Below, piece after piece: positions 9,319 to 18,700 of a stretch of DNA of 64,000 nt; position 1 is the first letter of the stretch, and the number at the start of each line of letters is the position of its first letter. Under the pieces are notes generated by a model, which saw only the letters and a program-made list of their open reading frames with translations, did not search any database and had not been told where the DNA came from. The translations under genes and the position numbers were made by a program. The DNA comes from Andreprevotia chitinilytica DSM 18519. Lineage in GTDB: Bacteria; Pseudomonadota; Gammaproteobacteria; Burkholderiales; Chitinibacteraceae. The stretch lies in NCBI RefSeq assembly GCF_000711875.1, contig NZ_JONM01000011.1:62001-126000 (forward strand), in the 5' to 3' direction.

Positions 9319-10362
9319 ATGGGCAAGGAATTTTTCCGCAAAGCAGCGCGCATTCTTAAAGGCCCCATCGAAGACGGGCGGCTGCTCGCCATTACGCGCG
9401 GCAATCTGCGGAACGATATTGCACAAGGCACAAAAAAATTCGACGCACTGGATTTGCTACAGTGCGAATACGTCATCGACAGCGGCCAGATCAAATCTGC
9501 TGTCGATGGCAAGGTGCTTGAATCAACGACCGGGTTTAGCGCACACGACAAAGTAGCGATTGCGGCATTTGTGATTTCTATTGAAGGCAAGATTTACCTG
9601 TTCAACCATTTGAACAAGACCGATCTGGTTGCGCATTCGTCGTTTGTCGGGAAGTTCGCCAGAGGCGCTGGCGAACTGATGATCGTCGGCGGCAAGGTCA
9701 AATTGGTCCACGCACACAGCGGGCATTTTCGCCCCGGTGTGCTCAACATCTTTCTGGTGGTCAAGCATTTCAGGGATTTGGGCGCGCTCGCCGTTGACGC
9801 AAAAGTGGGCTTCGTGGCAGACCCGTTTGTCTCGATTGCAATGCCGCAGCCCACCAAGGCCGACAGCGTGCAGTTTTCATGCTTGCTGGGGAAGCAAGAG
9901 CAGGAGACCATTTTAGAGAAGGAGCAGGAAATCATTCAGCTCCAGCTTGAATTGGATAAATTAAAGCAGCCCGTCACGGAAATTGCCGTATCCGAATACA
10001 AAACCAAAAAAATACTTGAGGCCACCCAAGCGTTGGAGGAGGTTGAGGGCACAAAAGATTTGTGCATCATGCTGGATATGCTCTCGCGCTACGAAAGCCA
10101 GAAAAAAGAGGCCGTGGACAACATACAATTGGCCAATGACTTCAACATCGATCGATATCGCGAAATGGTGCTCAAGGAAATAAAGAAAATATCCGACAAG
10201 ATTGAGGATGCATTGAGCTTGATCGACGCCATCAAAAGCAACCTGACCAAGGAGACGATTACCGTGGTTTACGCCGCAATCTACTTCATGGAATTCGTCA
10301 CCACGAATTATGACGTTGTGAAAGCGAACTATGTGCCTGCGGTTTACGACGATACGCTTTGA
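9319..10362 (+). CDS. Coiled-coil protein with HSSF...GAGE...SGHFRP module
   Basis: About 347 residues, no signal peptide. ATG 9319 lies six bases after GTGAGG. Around residues 105-145 it carries AHSSFVGKF, GAGEL and HAHSGHFRPG. From memory, this spaced pattern (HHSSF, AAGE, SGHYRP) recurs in plant IQM calmodulin-binding proteins and in some bacterial effectors or toxin-associated proteins. Residues about 190-230 form a strongly charged heptad-like coiled coil (QETILEKEQEIIQLQLELDK), followed by a helical C-terminus. It is directly upstream of the first HExxH/partner cassette and codes in the same direction. A secreted or contact-delivered effector is possible but unproven. The biochemical activity of the module is not known to me. 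Confidence 0.6.
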   Translation: MGKEFFRKAARILKGPIEDGRLLAITRGNLRNDIAQGTKKFDALDLLQCEYVIDSGQIKSAVDGKVLESTTGFSAHDKVAIAAFVISIEGKIYLFNHLNKTDLVAHSSFVGKFARGAGELMIVGGKVKLVHAHSGHFRPGVLNIFLVVKHFRDLGALAVDAKVGFVADPFVSIAMPQPTKADSVQFSCLLGKQEQETILEKEQEIIQLQLELDKLKQPVTEIAVSEYKTKKILEATQALEEVEGTKDLCIMLDMLSRYESQKKEAVDNIQLANDFNIDRYREMVLKEIKKISDKIEDALSLIDAIKSNLTKETITVVYAAIYFMEFVTTNYDVVKANYVPAVYDDTL

Positions 10363-10364
10363 TC

Positions 10365-10454
10365 ACGTGACGGGCTGATTGTCCTGAAGACGGGGAGATG
10401 AGGCGTTGCCGGGGATGTAGCCCGGACGGCTTGGCCGGCCGGGGAGCGCGGCAC
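10365..10454 (+). repeat. Dispersed palindromic repeat, copy 1
   Basis: This copy holds CGTGACGGGCTGATTGTCC followed by TAGCCCGGACGGCTTGGCC and a GGCCGGGGAGCGC end. The same two blocks recur at 37929-38063, and the second block alone at 23447-23490 and 35911-36010. All copies are intergenic, as expected for REP/BIME-like elements. Confidence 0.6.
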
Positions 10455-10557
10455 AGCTAAGCACACAGACTTTGTAAATATCTACCTGGCAAATTCTGAC
10501 TCCCGGTTTCGCCGATCTTTCGTACTAAGCTGGCCGTTTTCGTTTCACGAAGCCACC

Positions 10558-11634
10558 ATGCCCGCGACGCTCCTGCGCGCCAACCAGCTCAAGCGCGCAC
10601 ACTACCCCCGCATCGAAGACCCGCACTTCCTCTCCCCTGCCGCACTGAGCATCGTGCTGTCGCAGGCGGGGCCAGCATTTGCCGACATCCGCTCCGACAG
10701 CGAGCTGGCAACGCAACTCGCCCAAGGTCGCGTGTTCTACGTCCTCGACTACCCCGCGCCGCATCCACTGTTCCTGCGCCGGAGCGAATGGGATGACACT
10801 CCGTTGCTCGACCTCGCCGGCGACGCGAAAGACTGGAAACCTTCCCGTGCGGCCCACTACACCTTGCAACAGGCAGCACACGGCATACTGCGGCGCGATC
10901 CCGAACCATTGTGGGGCTGGGGGCCACAGGTCAACCATAAGCTGATCCGCATGCAGCGGGCGGTTGATCTGTCGTTCGATACGGATTGGGTCAGGCCCAA
11001 GGGTTATCTATACCAACCGTCCCCCGATACCGAATTGCCGGAATTGATCCGTGCGGTTGCCAAGGCGGCAATTAGACCGATTCGCACTGGGCTGGGTGAG
11101 GCAGTGGATGAATTGGCGGTGCATTCGCCAACATTGCAGCGGGATTTGAAGGCGTTGCTGGATCAGAAATGGCGCATCCGGTACGGCACTGCTGGCGAAG
11201 GGTCGTGGATGGATGCTCACCGTCGCGAGAAGCAAATCGTGTTGGACGGCAGCTTGCAGGGTAACCCAGCCGCGACTGTGCAAACCCTCGCGCACGAAGT
11301 CGGCCATGCCACCTATCCCTTTACGCCCGATATCTCGTCTCGCGAAGCCTATGTGAGCAGCCATCTTGCCAACGAGGGCGCCGCCACCCTCAAGAACATC
11401 GAGGTGCAACGTGAAATTCTTGCCAATGCTGGTATTGATATCGGCCTTGCTGGCAGCCGCCGCAATCACGCCGGCTATAACGCTGCCTATGACCTTTACA
11501 AGCGTAACGGCAATGCCGCAACCGCCAGAGACACCATTGGACAAATCTACGGGCAAGGAGAATTCAATTCGATTACTCACGAACCCTATGCCGATTACTA
11601 TGGAAAAGAATATGACCGCCGTTATGGACAATGA
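10558..11634 (+). CDS. HExxH metallopeptidase-like protein, putative toxin (copy 1)
   Basis: 358 residues without a signal peptide. The C-terminal third has a zinc-metallopeptidase motif LAHEVGHATY (H246, E247, H250) and a later acidic residue in LANEGAATLKN (E273) that could be the third zinc ligand. The rest of that domain (AGIDIGLAGS, then a Y...Y-rich tail) resembles, from memory, metallopeptidase toxin domains found in polymorphic and type VI effectors. The N-terminal 200 residues are unrecognised and could be a delivery region. The last 23 bases overlap the next gene. A near-copy lies at 23636-24712, very similar in the N-terminal two-thirds but diverged around residues 198-235. Ribosome site is weak. 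The toxin role is inferred from motif, overlapping partner gene and duplication; a housekeeping peptidase is not excluded. Confidence 0.65.
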   Translation: MPATLLRANQLKRAHYPRIEDPHFLSPAALSIVLSQAGPAFADIRSDSELATQLAQGRVFYVLDYPAPHPLFLRRSEWDDTPLLDLAGDAKDWKPSRAAHYTLQQAAHGILRRDPEPLWGWGPQVNHKLIRMQRAVDLSFDTDWVRPKGYLYQPSPDTELPELIRAVAKAAIRPIRTGLGEAVDELAVHSPTLQRDLKALLDQKWRIRYGTAGEGSWMDAHRREKQIVLDGSLQGNPAATVQTLAHEVGHATYPFTPDISSREAYVSSHLANEGAATLKNIEVQREILANAGIDIGLAGSRRNHAGYNAAYDLYKRNGNAATARDTIGQIYGQGEFNSITHEPYADYYGKEYDRRYGQ

Positions 11635-12097
11635 AACCAACGCGGCCAAAGAAGCCGTATTCCAGTTTATTGCCGATTTTCACGATGCCATCGTTACGCA
11701 AAGTGAGAAGCGCATCGAAGAGTTCGTTGGCGAGTTCAAGCTCGATTTTCATACAAAATATGCGCGCTATTATATTTTCGGCCCGATCGCCTTACCGGGC
11801 GGCGCAATCATTCAGCAAGGGAATGTGGTAAGCGATGGCAATCGGGTTGAAATATTCGGAAACTTCGAAATTTCTGGCGTTTGCATTACCCGTGAAGACG
11901 TTTGGCAGCGGTATGGGAAGTTACCCATCACCGGATGGCCCATGCCGGGCATACCCATGTCCAAAACCTACTACACCGCAACATTTGCAGACAGTGCCAT
12001 CGACTTCGGTTTTGCCGAAAAAAACCCGGACTGCTTACGATCATCCGCCGCCGGCATCCTGAATCCACCACCGTATCCATTTGGCAAGCCGGATTGA
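11612..12097 (+). CDS. Putative immunity partner of the HExxH protein (copy 1)
   Basis: 161 residues, no signal peptide. Start chosen at ATG 11612, which follows GGAAAAGA, lies 23 bases inside the upstream gene, and matches exactly the arrangement at the second copy. Sequence begins with a helical FIADFHDAIVTQ segment that recalls small alpha+beta folds (NTF2-like or similar), then FGPIALPGGAII and a C-terminal ILNPPPYPFGKPD shared word for word with copy 2. Translational coupling to a potentially toxic metallopeptidase, equal length in both copies and faster divergence than the N-terminal half of its neighbour all fit an immunity protein. No homologous immunity family is recognised, so this is inference. 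Confidence 0.6.
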   Translation: MTAVMDNETNAAKEAVFQFIADFHDAIVTQSEKRIEEFVGEFKLDFHTKYARYYIFGPIALPGGAIIQQGNVVSDGNRVEIFGNFEISGVCITREDVWQRYGKLPITGWPMPGIPMSKTYYTATFADSAIDFGFAEKNPDCLRSSAAGILNPPPYPFGKPD

Positions 12098-12206
12098 TCA
12101 AGCCATCTTCATGCGCGCCTCATCTTGGCATGCCACCAAAAGCACCACCGCGACTACTCTTTATCCCTTGTTTACCCCTTGGCGTGGATTGTGTTGAATC
12201 GCACAT

Positions 12207-13385
12207 TCAAGGCAACGGCCACCGCTTGCTGCCGTTCTCATCGAAAAATTCTTCGATCAGCGCGCCGCCATCCAGTCTCACCCTGATAAACCCGTTCAAC
12301 ACCCGCACCGGATACTGGGCATCGTTGGCGAACTGGGTTTCAGCCCAGGCCACATGCGGGTTGCCGGCCAGGACGCTGGCACGGCCGTAGGGAATGGCGC
12401 CGTGGCCCACGCAGCGGCCGTTCAGCTTGCCTTGCGGCTGGTAGCAGATGACGTTGTGCAGGTGGCCCCAGTACCAGTAATCCGGCTCACGCCCCAGCGC
12501 GGCGACCACCTGGTTGTACAGATCGGTTTTACTGCCGCCATCGATGGAATAGCCCTGATGGTGGGAGAGCAACAGGATTTTCTTGGTGCAGCCTTGGGCC
12601 AACTGTTTTAGCCAGGCGGTTTGCTGATCCCCCAGCGCGCCGTCCATGTACAGGTTCATCTCGTCCGAGTAATAGGCGGTATCGAGGCCGATGATCAGCC
12701 AGTTGGCGTTAGACAGGCTGAAATAGCTGGTGCCGTTCTGGAGCGGAAAGCGCGCGGCCAATTCGCCGAAATACCCGAATGCGCCGTTGTACATTTCGTG
12801 GTTGGAATTGAGGGTGAACTGCCCTTTGCCCCCGGCTGGCCAGTCGGCGAAGTCGTTCTGTTCATCCGAGCCAAGGCCTGCGTAATAAACGTCGCCCAGA
12901 TGGAAGGTGTAATCCACCGGCACTTGCTTCATGGCGGCTGCGACCTTTTGGGCGATGTAGTCGCCGGTGCCCCAATCGCCGGCGATGGCAAAGTCGACCT
13001 GATCGGGAAGGATCAGGTGGTTGGGCGTGGCGGCCCACGGCGCACGGTTCGTCAGGTGTTCTATCCACTGCACCAGCGCCTCGCCCCACAGCGGATCCAG
13101 CAGCTCCCACTTACGGCAGCCGAGCAGCGTGCCGTCGTCCATCACCCGGGTGGGCAGTTCTGCCTCGGTGGTCGGTAAAGGCTTGCCCTCCACGACCCCC
13201 TCCAGAATGGACAACCCATTTGCCAGCTCCCAAGGGATGCTACCGGCCGAGGTCGATCCGGAATCGATGATTTGCTGCACCTGCTGATGGATGTCGGTCA
13301 GCTTGGCCAGAATCTGTGCTCGCTGGTCCACATCTTGCAGACCGGCTTCGATCCGGGTTTTCCAATTGCCAAAATCAAAGTCCAT
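12207..13385 (-). CDS. Metallophosphoesterase
   Basis: 392 residues, no obvious signal peptide. The calcineurin-like phosphoesterase blocks are present in order: AGDWGTGDY, HLGDVYYAG, NSNHEMYNG (Ser in place of the usual Gly before Asn-His-Glu), LLSHHQGYS and WGHLHN. They would bind two metal ions and hydrolyse a phosphomonoester or diester. The first 100 residues are an extra helical domain. The start at 13385 is backed by GGAGG. It is the last of three minus-strand genes (GMC/hydrolase, cytochrome, phosphoesterase). The gap to the cytochrome gene holds a palindromic repeat, so it may have its own promoter. Substrate unknown; the purple-acid-phosphatase-like pattern is a possibility. Confidence 0.88.
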   Translation of the reverse strand: MDFDFGNWKTRIEAGLQDVDQRAQILAKLTDIHQQVQQIIDSGSTSAGSIPWELANGLSILEGVVEGKPLPTTEAELPTRVMDDGTLLGCRKWELLDPLWGEALVQWIEHLTNRAPWAATPNHLILPDQVDFAIAGDWGTGDYIAQKVAAAMKQVPVDYTFHLGDVYYAGLGSDEQNDFADWPAGGKGQFTLNSNHEMYNGAFGYFGELAARFPLQNGTSYFSLSNANWLIIGLDTAYYSDEMNLYMDGALGDQQTAWLKQLAQGCTKKILLLSHHQGYSIDGGSKTDLYNQVVAALGREPDYWYWGHLHNVICYQPQGKLNGRCVGHGAIPYGRASVLAGNPHVAWAETQFANDAQYPVRVLNGFIRVRLDGGALIEEFFDENGSKRWPLP

Positions 13386-13424
13386 TTGCTACCTCCGCAT
13401 GTTGCTGATCGGGATGCTCGTCCC

Positions 13425-13560
13425 CTCGCCCTCGCGTGCAAGGCTGCAGCCTTGTTCAGCGATTAGAGAGAGGGTTAGGGAGAGGGTGGAGAGAGGGAAG
13501 TTGCTCACGGCAAGACCCTCATCCCCGGCCCCTCTCCCACAAGTGGGCGAGGGGAGAAAA
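13425..13560. repeat. Intergenic inverted-repeat cluster (CCCTCTCCC type)
   Basis: The gap between two minus-strand genes is filled with purine/pyrimidine-biased inverted repeats: TCCCCTCGCC near 13429 pairs with GGCGAGGGGA near 13545, and GAGAGAGGGTTAGGGAGAGG can pair with CCCCTCTCCC near 13530. Repeats of this flavour are common mobile palindromes in proteobacterial genomes. Confidence 0.5.
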
Positions 13561-13562
13561 CA

Positions 13563-15467
13563 TCACAGCGTCTTCATGTACTCAATCAAATCCCACTTCT
13601 CGCTATCGGTCAGACCGGTGCCGTACTCGTGGCCGGTGTTGTGGTTGCCCGGCAGGCTGGTATCGAACTGGAAGTAACCACCGCCAATCGTGCCCGGACC
13701 GGTCGTGACGAAACCGACGTTTTTCTGGTCGAACACGCTGGAGCCGCGATAGAACACCTTGGGCCGGCTTTCCGGCTTTTGCAGCAAATCCCACAGCGTC
13801 GGCACGGAGCCGTTGTGCAGATAAGGCGACCGCAGCCAGACGCCATCGGTGGGGGTGTTGCTATAGCTTTGGGTCTTGCGATAGGCGTTGAAGGCAAACG
13901 GCGGGGTCTTGAATTCGTGGAATTTGTCCACCAGCCCCACGGTGAAGGAGTTGAGCCGGTACGGATCAGTGCCCAGCTGGCTCAGCCCGACGGTGACCTG
14001 GCCCGTGGCCGCCTTGCCGAAATCGTGGCAGTTGGCGCAGCTCTTCTCCCATTGCGCCTGACCGCGATGAATCTTCACCTGATCCAGCCCGCCGAATGGC
14101 CACTTGGGTGGCTGATGCGGCAGCAGCCAGTCGGTCACCCGCTTGAACTCGCCCGGCAACACCGATTGCGGCGTGGCCCCCACCGCCATGGCGGCGGCGT
14201 AATTGCGCTCGTGGATGTCGTTGTTGTTGCCATCCCAGTGCAGATACATGGATTCGCGCGGCTTCTGGTTCCAGATTTGCGGCAGGTCGACCGTGCCGAT
14301 GGTGGAATCATCCGGGAAGCCGAAAATCACCATCTTGGTCGGGTTGAAGGTATCGGTGCGGCCCGGCCCCTGCTCCGGCCGTAGCTTCTGCCACGTGTAT
14401 TGTTGTTTCTGCTTCAGGAAGGCCTGCTGGGTGGCGGGCACGATGGCGAAGCGGTAGAACAGCCGCTCGACGAAGCCCAGGTCGTAGCGCTTGTCGATTT
14501 CCGTCATCACCTTGGTGGTGAAGTCCGGACTGCTGGCGCAGTCGTACAGGAACCACTGGAACGATTCCAGATTGAGCATGGCCGCCGGGGCGGTCGGCAC
14601 GGGCACCGGCACATCGTCAGCGCTCTTGCGGTATTGCCCGGTATGGCACAGCGCGCAGTTGGCCTCGACCGAGGGGTAGCCGATCTGCCGTTTGGCCAGC
14701 CCGATGGGCAGATCGTGGCCGCCTTCGGTGATGAAACCAAACGACTCCCACCCCGAGCCGCGCTTGGGCATCTGCTGCGAACAAGCCTGCGGCATCACCG
14801 TCAGCACATACAGGGGAATGCGGGCATCCGGCCCCAGGCCGATCGCTGCGTATTTGAAATGGTCTTCGTCCGACTGCAAGACCGGTTGCGGCACTTCGCG
14901 GAACAAGTTGAGCCAGGTTTCAACGCCGACAAAACCCAGCACCAGCACAATGACCAGCGTCACGATGCGGCGCTTGCCGGTCAAGCACTTGGCCACGCAC
15001 TGCCACAGGCACTTCAACCCCGCCCGGATCAAGGGCCACGGCCGCTGCTCGGCCGGCATCCCCGCATACAGCAAGCCGCCCAGAATCACGAACATCGCAC
15101 CGTCCGAGTACAGCAAGGGGCGGAATGCGTCCGGGTAGCCGGAGGTATTGATCAGGTAAATCCAGAACACGACGGCAATCAGCCGCGATAGCACACAGAG
15201 CCACGAATACACCGGGTATTTCAGGCCATTGACCCCGGCCGGCGCGTAAAACAGGCTGACGCCCACCAGCAACATGCCGGCATTCTGCAGCCACGGGTAG
15301 GTGGCCTGCAGCGGCAAGCCGAACTGGGTATTGAGGAAATCGGGCCAGAACAAGGCCGGGATGGCGAACACCATATTCATGGCGATGCCGATCCAGATGA
15401 AGCGTTGGAACCAGCGGATGCACGGGCCTGCGGCGCCTGTTGGCGCGGCACCTGTTTTTTTAATCAT
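13563..15467 (-). CDS. Membrane-anchored multiheme c-type cytochrome, RoxA/diheme-peroxidase-like
   Basis: 634 residues. ATG 15467 follows AAGGAC. The first 200 residues carry four or five hydrophobic membrane segments; a further one (VTLVIVLVLGFVGVETWLNL) precedes the periplasmic part. Two haem sites are visible, CALCH (271-275) and CANCH (477-481), with WLRSPYLHNGSVPTLWDLL towards the end. That last pattern is typical of the diheme peroxidase/rubber-oxygenase (RoxA) superfamily. The family moves electrons or oxygenates substrates in the periplasm. Fusion of the haem part to a multi-span membrane domain is unusual. The gene is downstream of the GMC oxidoreductase on the same strand, so it may accept electrons from that enzyme; this is inference. 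Confidence 0.85.
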   Translation of the reverse strand: MIKKTGAAPTGAAGPCIRWFQRFIWIGIAMNMVFAIPALFWPDFLNTQFGLPLQATYPWLQNAGMLLVGVSLFYAPAGVNGLKYPVYSWLCVLSRLIAVVFWIYLINTSGYPDAFRPLLYSDGAMFVILGGLLYAGMPAEQRPWPLIRAGLKCLWQCVAKCLTGKRRIVTLVIVLVLGFVGVETWLNLFREVPQPVLQSDEDHFKYAAIGLGPDARIPLYVLTVMPQACSQQMPKRGSGWESFGFITEGGHDLPIGLAKRQIGYPSVEANCALCHTGQYRKSADDVPVPVPTAPAAMLNLESFQWFLYDCASSPDFTTKVMTEIDKRYDLGFVERLFYRFAIVPATQQAFLKQKQQYTWQKLRPEQGPGRTDTFNPTKMVIFGFPDDSTIGTVDLPQIWNQKPRESMYLHWDGNNNDIHERNYAAAMAVGATPQSVLPGEFKRVTDWLLPHQPPKWPFGGLDQVKIHRGQAQWEKSCANCHDFGKAATGQVTVGLSQLGTDPYRLNSFTVGLVDKFHEFKTPPFAFNAYRKTQSYSNTPTDGVWLRSPYLHNGSVPTLWDLLQKPESRPKVFYRGSSVFDQKNVGFVTTGPGTIGGGYFQFDTSLPGNHNTGHEYGTGLTDSEKWDLIEYMKTL

Positions 15468-15605
15468 GTTGATGTCCTTGTGACGATTGCTAGCAACCAT
15501 GTTTATGTTTTTCAGGGGCATGCCCCTTGCTCCCCGGACGGGTGTTGGCCATGCGGCCAGTGCCTCAGAAGCTGTTAAAAATCTTTGTGGCGACAATGAC
15601 GTTGC

Positions 15606-15712
15606 CTTCCCCCCTTTTTGAAGGGGGGCTAGGGGGGATTTCTGCGACATCTCAAATTGCAATGACGTCGAAATCCCCCTCAATCCCCCTTCAAAAAGGG
15701 GGAGGTAAAACC
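15606..15712. repeat. Long inverted repeat with CCCCCTTTTTGAAGGGGG ends
   Basis: Two arms, CCCCCTTTTTGAAGGGGGG plus GGGGGGATTT on the left and AAATCCCCC plus CCCTTCAAAAAGGGGG on the right, face each other across about 35 bases. Each arm is itself a small palindrome. It lies between the GMC/hydrolase gene and the cytochrome gene and may be a non-autonomous mobile element (MITE-like). A degraded relative (CCCCCCTACCCCCCTTCCAA) occurs near 39574. Confidence 0.6.
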
Positions 15713-15757
15713 CTGTAGCGCTTCAAGTTGGCGGCTTGCGAGACTTTGAACAGCCTT

Positions 15758-18700
15758 TCAAACGGAAGCGGTTTTATCCAGATGAGCCACGATGAACGGG
15801 TAGACATCGACCACCGCGTTCTTGCCGAACATGCAATCGATGTGGCCGTAGTCCGGCACCACCATGCGGCTGTAGCGCTCAGGCCCGAAGCGATCCACCA
15901 GCTTCTGATAGGTGCGCTCGGTACTTTCCGGCAGGTAGCAGACGTTTTGCTCGCCGCTGATGAACAGGATGGGCATCTGCAGCCGGTCCAGATGCGGCAT
16001 GTAGATATCCGCGCCATCCACGCCGACGAGGTGGCCTTCCCGGCACATCAGCGCCAGGTGCTCCATGGTGCGCATGTTGGCGACGCCAAACAGCTCGTGC
16101 AGGTTGTCGTGCAGGGTTTCATTGAGCGTTTCGTGCCGGTATAGCGAGGCGTACATGAAGGTGATGCGGTGGCAGACCGGGTTGTTGCAATACCCTTGCG
16201 CCTCGGCCAGTGCGTAGCCCTTCAGCGCCGTGTCGTACAGTTTCTCGAACCAGTCGGCGTTGACCTCGGTGTATGCGGTCAGGGATTGCACTCCCAATTT
16301 GTCCAGCACCGACGGCAGATGCAGCCCGGTCTTGGCCTGGGTGATCGGGGCGACGACCAGATCAGTCGCGATCTGGGAGCAGACGACGGAACGCACGCCC
16401 TCCAACCCGGCCAGCAGCGACATGAAGAAGGTCGTCGCGCCGTAGCAATGCACGACGCACTGCACGTCCTTGGCCCCGGTGCTCTGGCGGATCTGCTGGA
16501 TGGCAGCCGGGAAGTCGTAACGCGCGATCTGGTCGCCGTCGCTCTGCTGCTGGCTGGCCTCCAACAGAATGCTGACCCGGAAATCCAGCAGCCACACGTC
16601 GTAGCCGTGGTTGTAGAGGTACTCCAGCAAGTTGGTGGGGATCGTGTCGGTGGAGAAGATGTTCGAGCCCACTCCCAAGCCGTGCACCAGCATCACCGGC
16701 CCTTTGGTTCCGCCCTGATAGCGGGTGAGCCGCAGGTTGACGCCGTCTTCCGTCTGGAAGAACGACACCGACGGCGCGCCCACATTGAGCGGGCGCTTCT
16801 TGCGCGGCGGCGCATCCGGGTTGAAATAGACGTTGCCGGCCAGTACCCCGCCGTAGCTCTCCCACAGCACGCCGGCAAAGTATTCGCCAAAGCGGGCCAT
16901 CTCCTTGAGGCGCTCTGCCTCGCTGGATGCGTTGAGCACCTTCATCGTGGTCATCTGCTTGGCGAAGTCCGCCGGGGCGATATGCAGCACACCGCTGCCG
17001 ACCACCGGGCCTGAGTTGTCCGTGCCGCGATAGACCGTGACATACAAGGTGCTGGTATCGCTCCACACCTGCAGCACGCTGTGGTTGCTGGGCACGGATT
17101 TGAACGCGCTGAAGAAGTAATCGCTGCCGTCCTCGGCGGTGAGCTTCATGTTGTAGTTCATGTGCCGCACGCCGACCTGTTCCGGGTATTCCTCGAACAA
17201 ATTGAACACGCCGTTGCTCACCGTCAGCGGCTGCGGCGACAACGCAGGTGCGTTCAGGGTGCCGACGATGGTGGCCGGATGCTGGGGATTGGCAATCAGC
17301 TGCTCCACATCGTCGGATGCCACGGTGACGGTGAAGCCCATGCTGGAACCGGCATCCTCGCCTGCCCAGTAAGCGGCCTCGTACACCGCCAGATCAGTGC
17401 CTTGCGCCTGACGATGGGCGGTGGAAAAGAAGCCCTTCATGGTCTCGGTGAATTCGATGCCCGGCTTGGTCGGCGCGGGTGATTTGCGCGGCGCGGACGG
17501 CAAGGTGTAATCGATCTGCCAGCCGCGATCCTCGGCCAGCAAGGCCATCGCCCGTTCGCTGACGGCGGAGATGGTCAGCAGCGGATTCACCGCCAGCGAG
17601 GTCGGAATCACCGAGCCATCGGTCACATACAACCCCGAGTAGACGTCGCTGCCCGCCTTGCCGGAGAACACCTGCCCCTTGTGGTTGACCACGCCCTGCC
17701 CTGCGCCTTCGCCCATCACGCAGCCGCCCAATGGGTGCACGGTGATCAGGCTGTGTTTGAACAGGTCGGTCCAGATCGGATTGGGCACATAGGTGCCACC
17801 CAGCGCACGGGTGGCCTCATACAGGCGGTCGTTGCCGATCTTGAAGTTGGGCTGCTCGCCTACGCCGGGCCAATCCAGCCGCAATTGATCGGCCTGATCC
17901 AGCACCATCCGCCCTGCGCCGTTGTCGTGGCTCATGATCAAATAGGTTTGCAGACGGTTGACCGCGCCGTGATAAGGCCCGAGCAGCGCGCTCTCCGCCT
18001 CGCGGGCGGCATATTTGATCTTGGCAACCGGGCCGGTTTCGGTGGGTCGGCCGATGTCCGCCGCCGCCGCAGCCATGGCCGGCACGATGGCCCCGCCAAT
18101 CGCGCCCGGAATCGAGCCCTCCTCGATCACCATGCGTTTGCGCCAGTCGTTCTCGTCGCGCATGTCGATGATGGAGGTGATACAGGGCCCCACCGGGCCG
18201 ATGTCCTTGCCCGAATGCGCGCCAAAGCCGATGCCGTTGATCTTGTCGTCGTTGTTGTAACCAAAGCCCAGGATGTCGCCGTTGCCGCTCATGTGCTTGC
18301 CCAACTCGTCGGACAGCGGCAGGCCCTGGTCACGCGAGCGCAGCAGGATTTCGGTCGACCCCAGCGTGCCGGCAGACAGCACCACGATATCGGCTTTGAC
18401 GAACAACGTAGGCGCATCGAATTTTTCGCGGCCGGTGCCCGTGTACTGGTAGTGCACGATCCAGCCGTCGCCCCCACTCTCCCCGTCTCGCTCCAGATAG
18501 CGCACCGAGGCCTGGCAGAAAATCTCCGCGCCGTGGTTGCTTGCGTCGGGCAGGTAGTTCATCAGCGTGGTGTTCTTGGCCTTGTTGTTGCAGCCGGAAA
18601 CGCAGTCGCCGCAATAGTTGCAGGGCAATTGCTCGACGCCGACGTGGTTGCGGTTATCCGGCAGGGCCTCGAACGTGACATTGATCGGTGGGTAGTAAAA

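Noticed and set aside
18540-18640. Cysteine cluster CNYCGDCVSGCNNKAKN in the GMC protein as a ferredoxin domain
   Set aside because: This cluster belongs to the GMC subfamily itself; spacing does not make a separate ferredoxin module.
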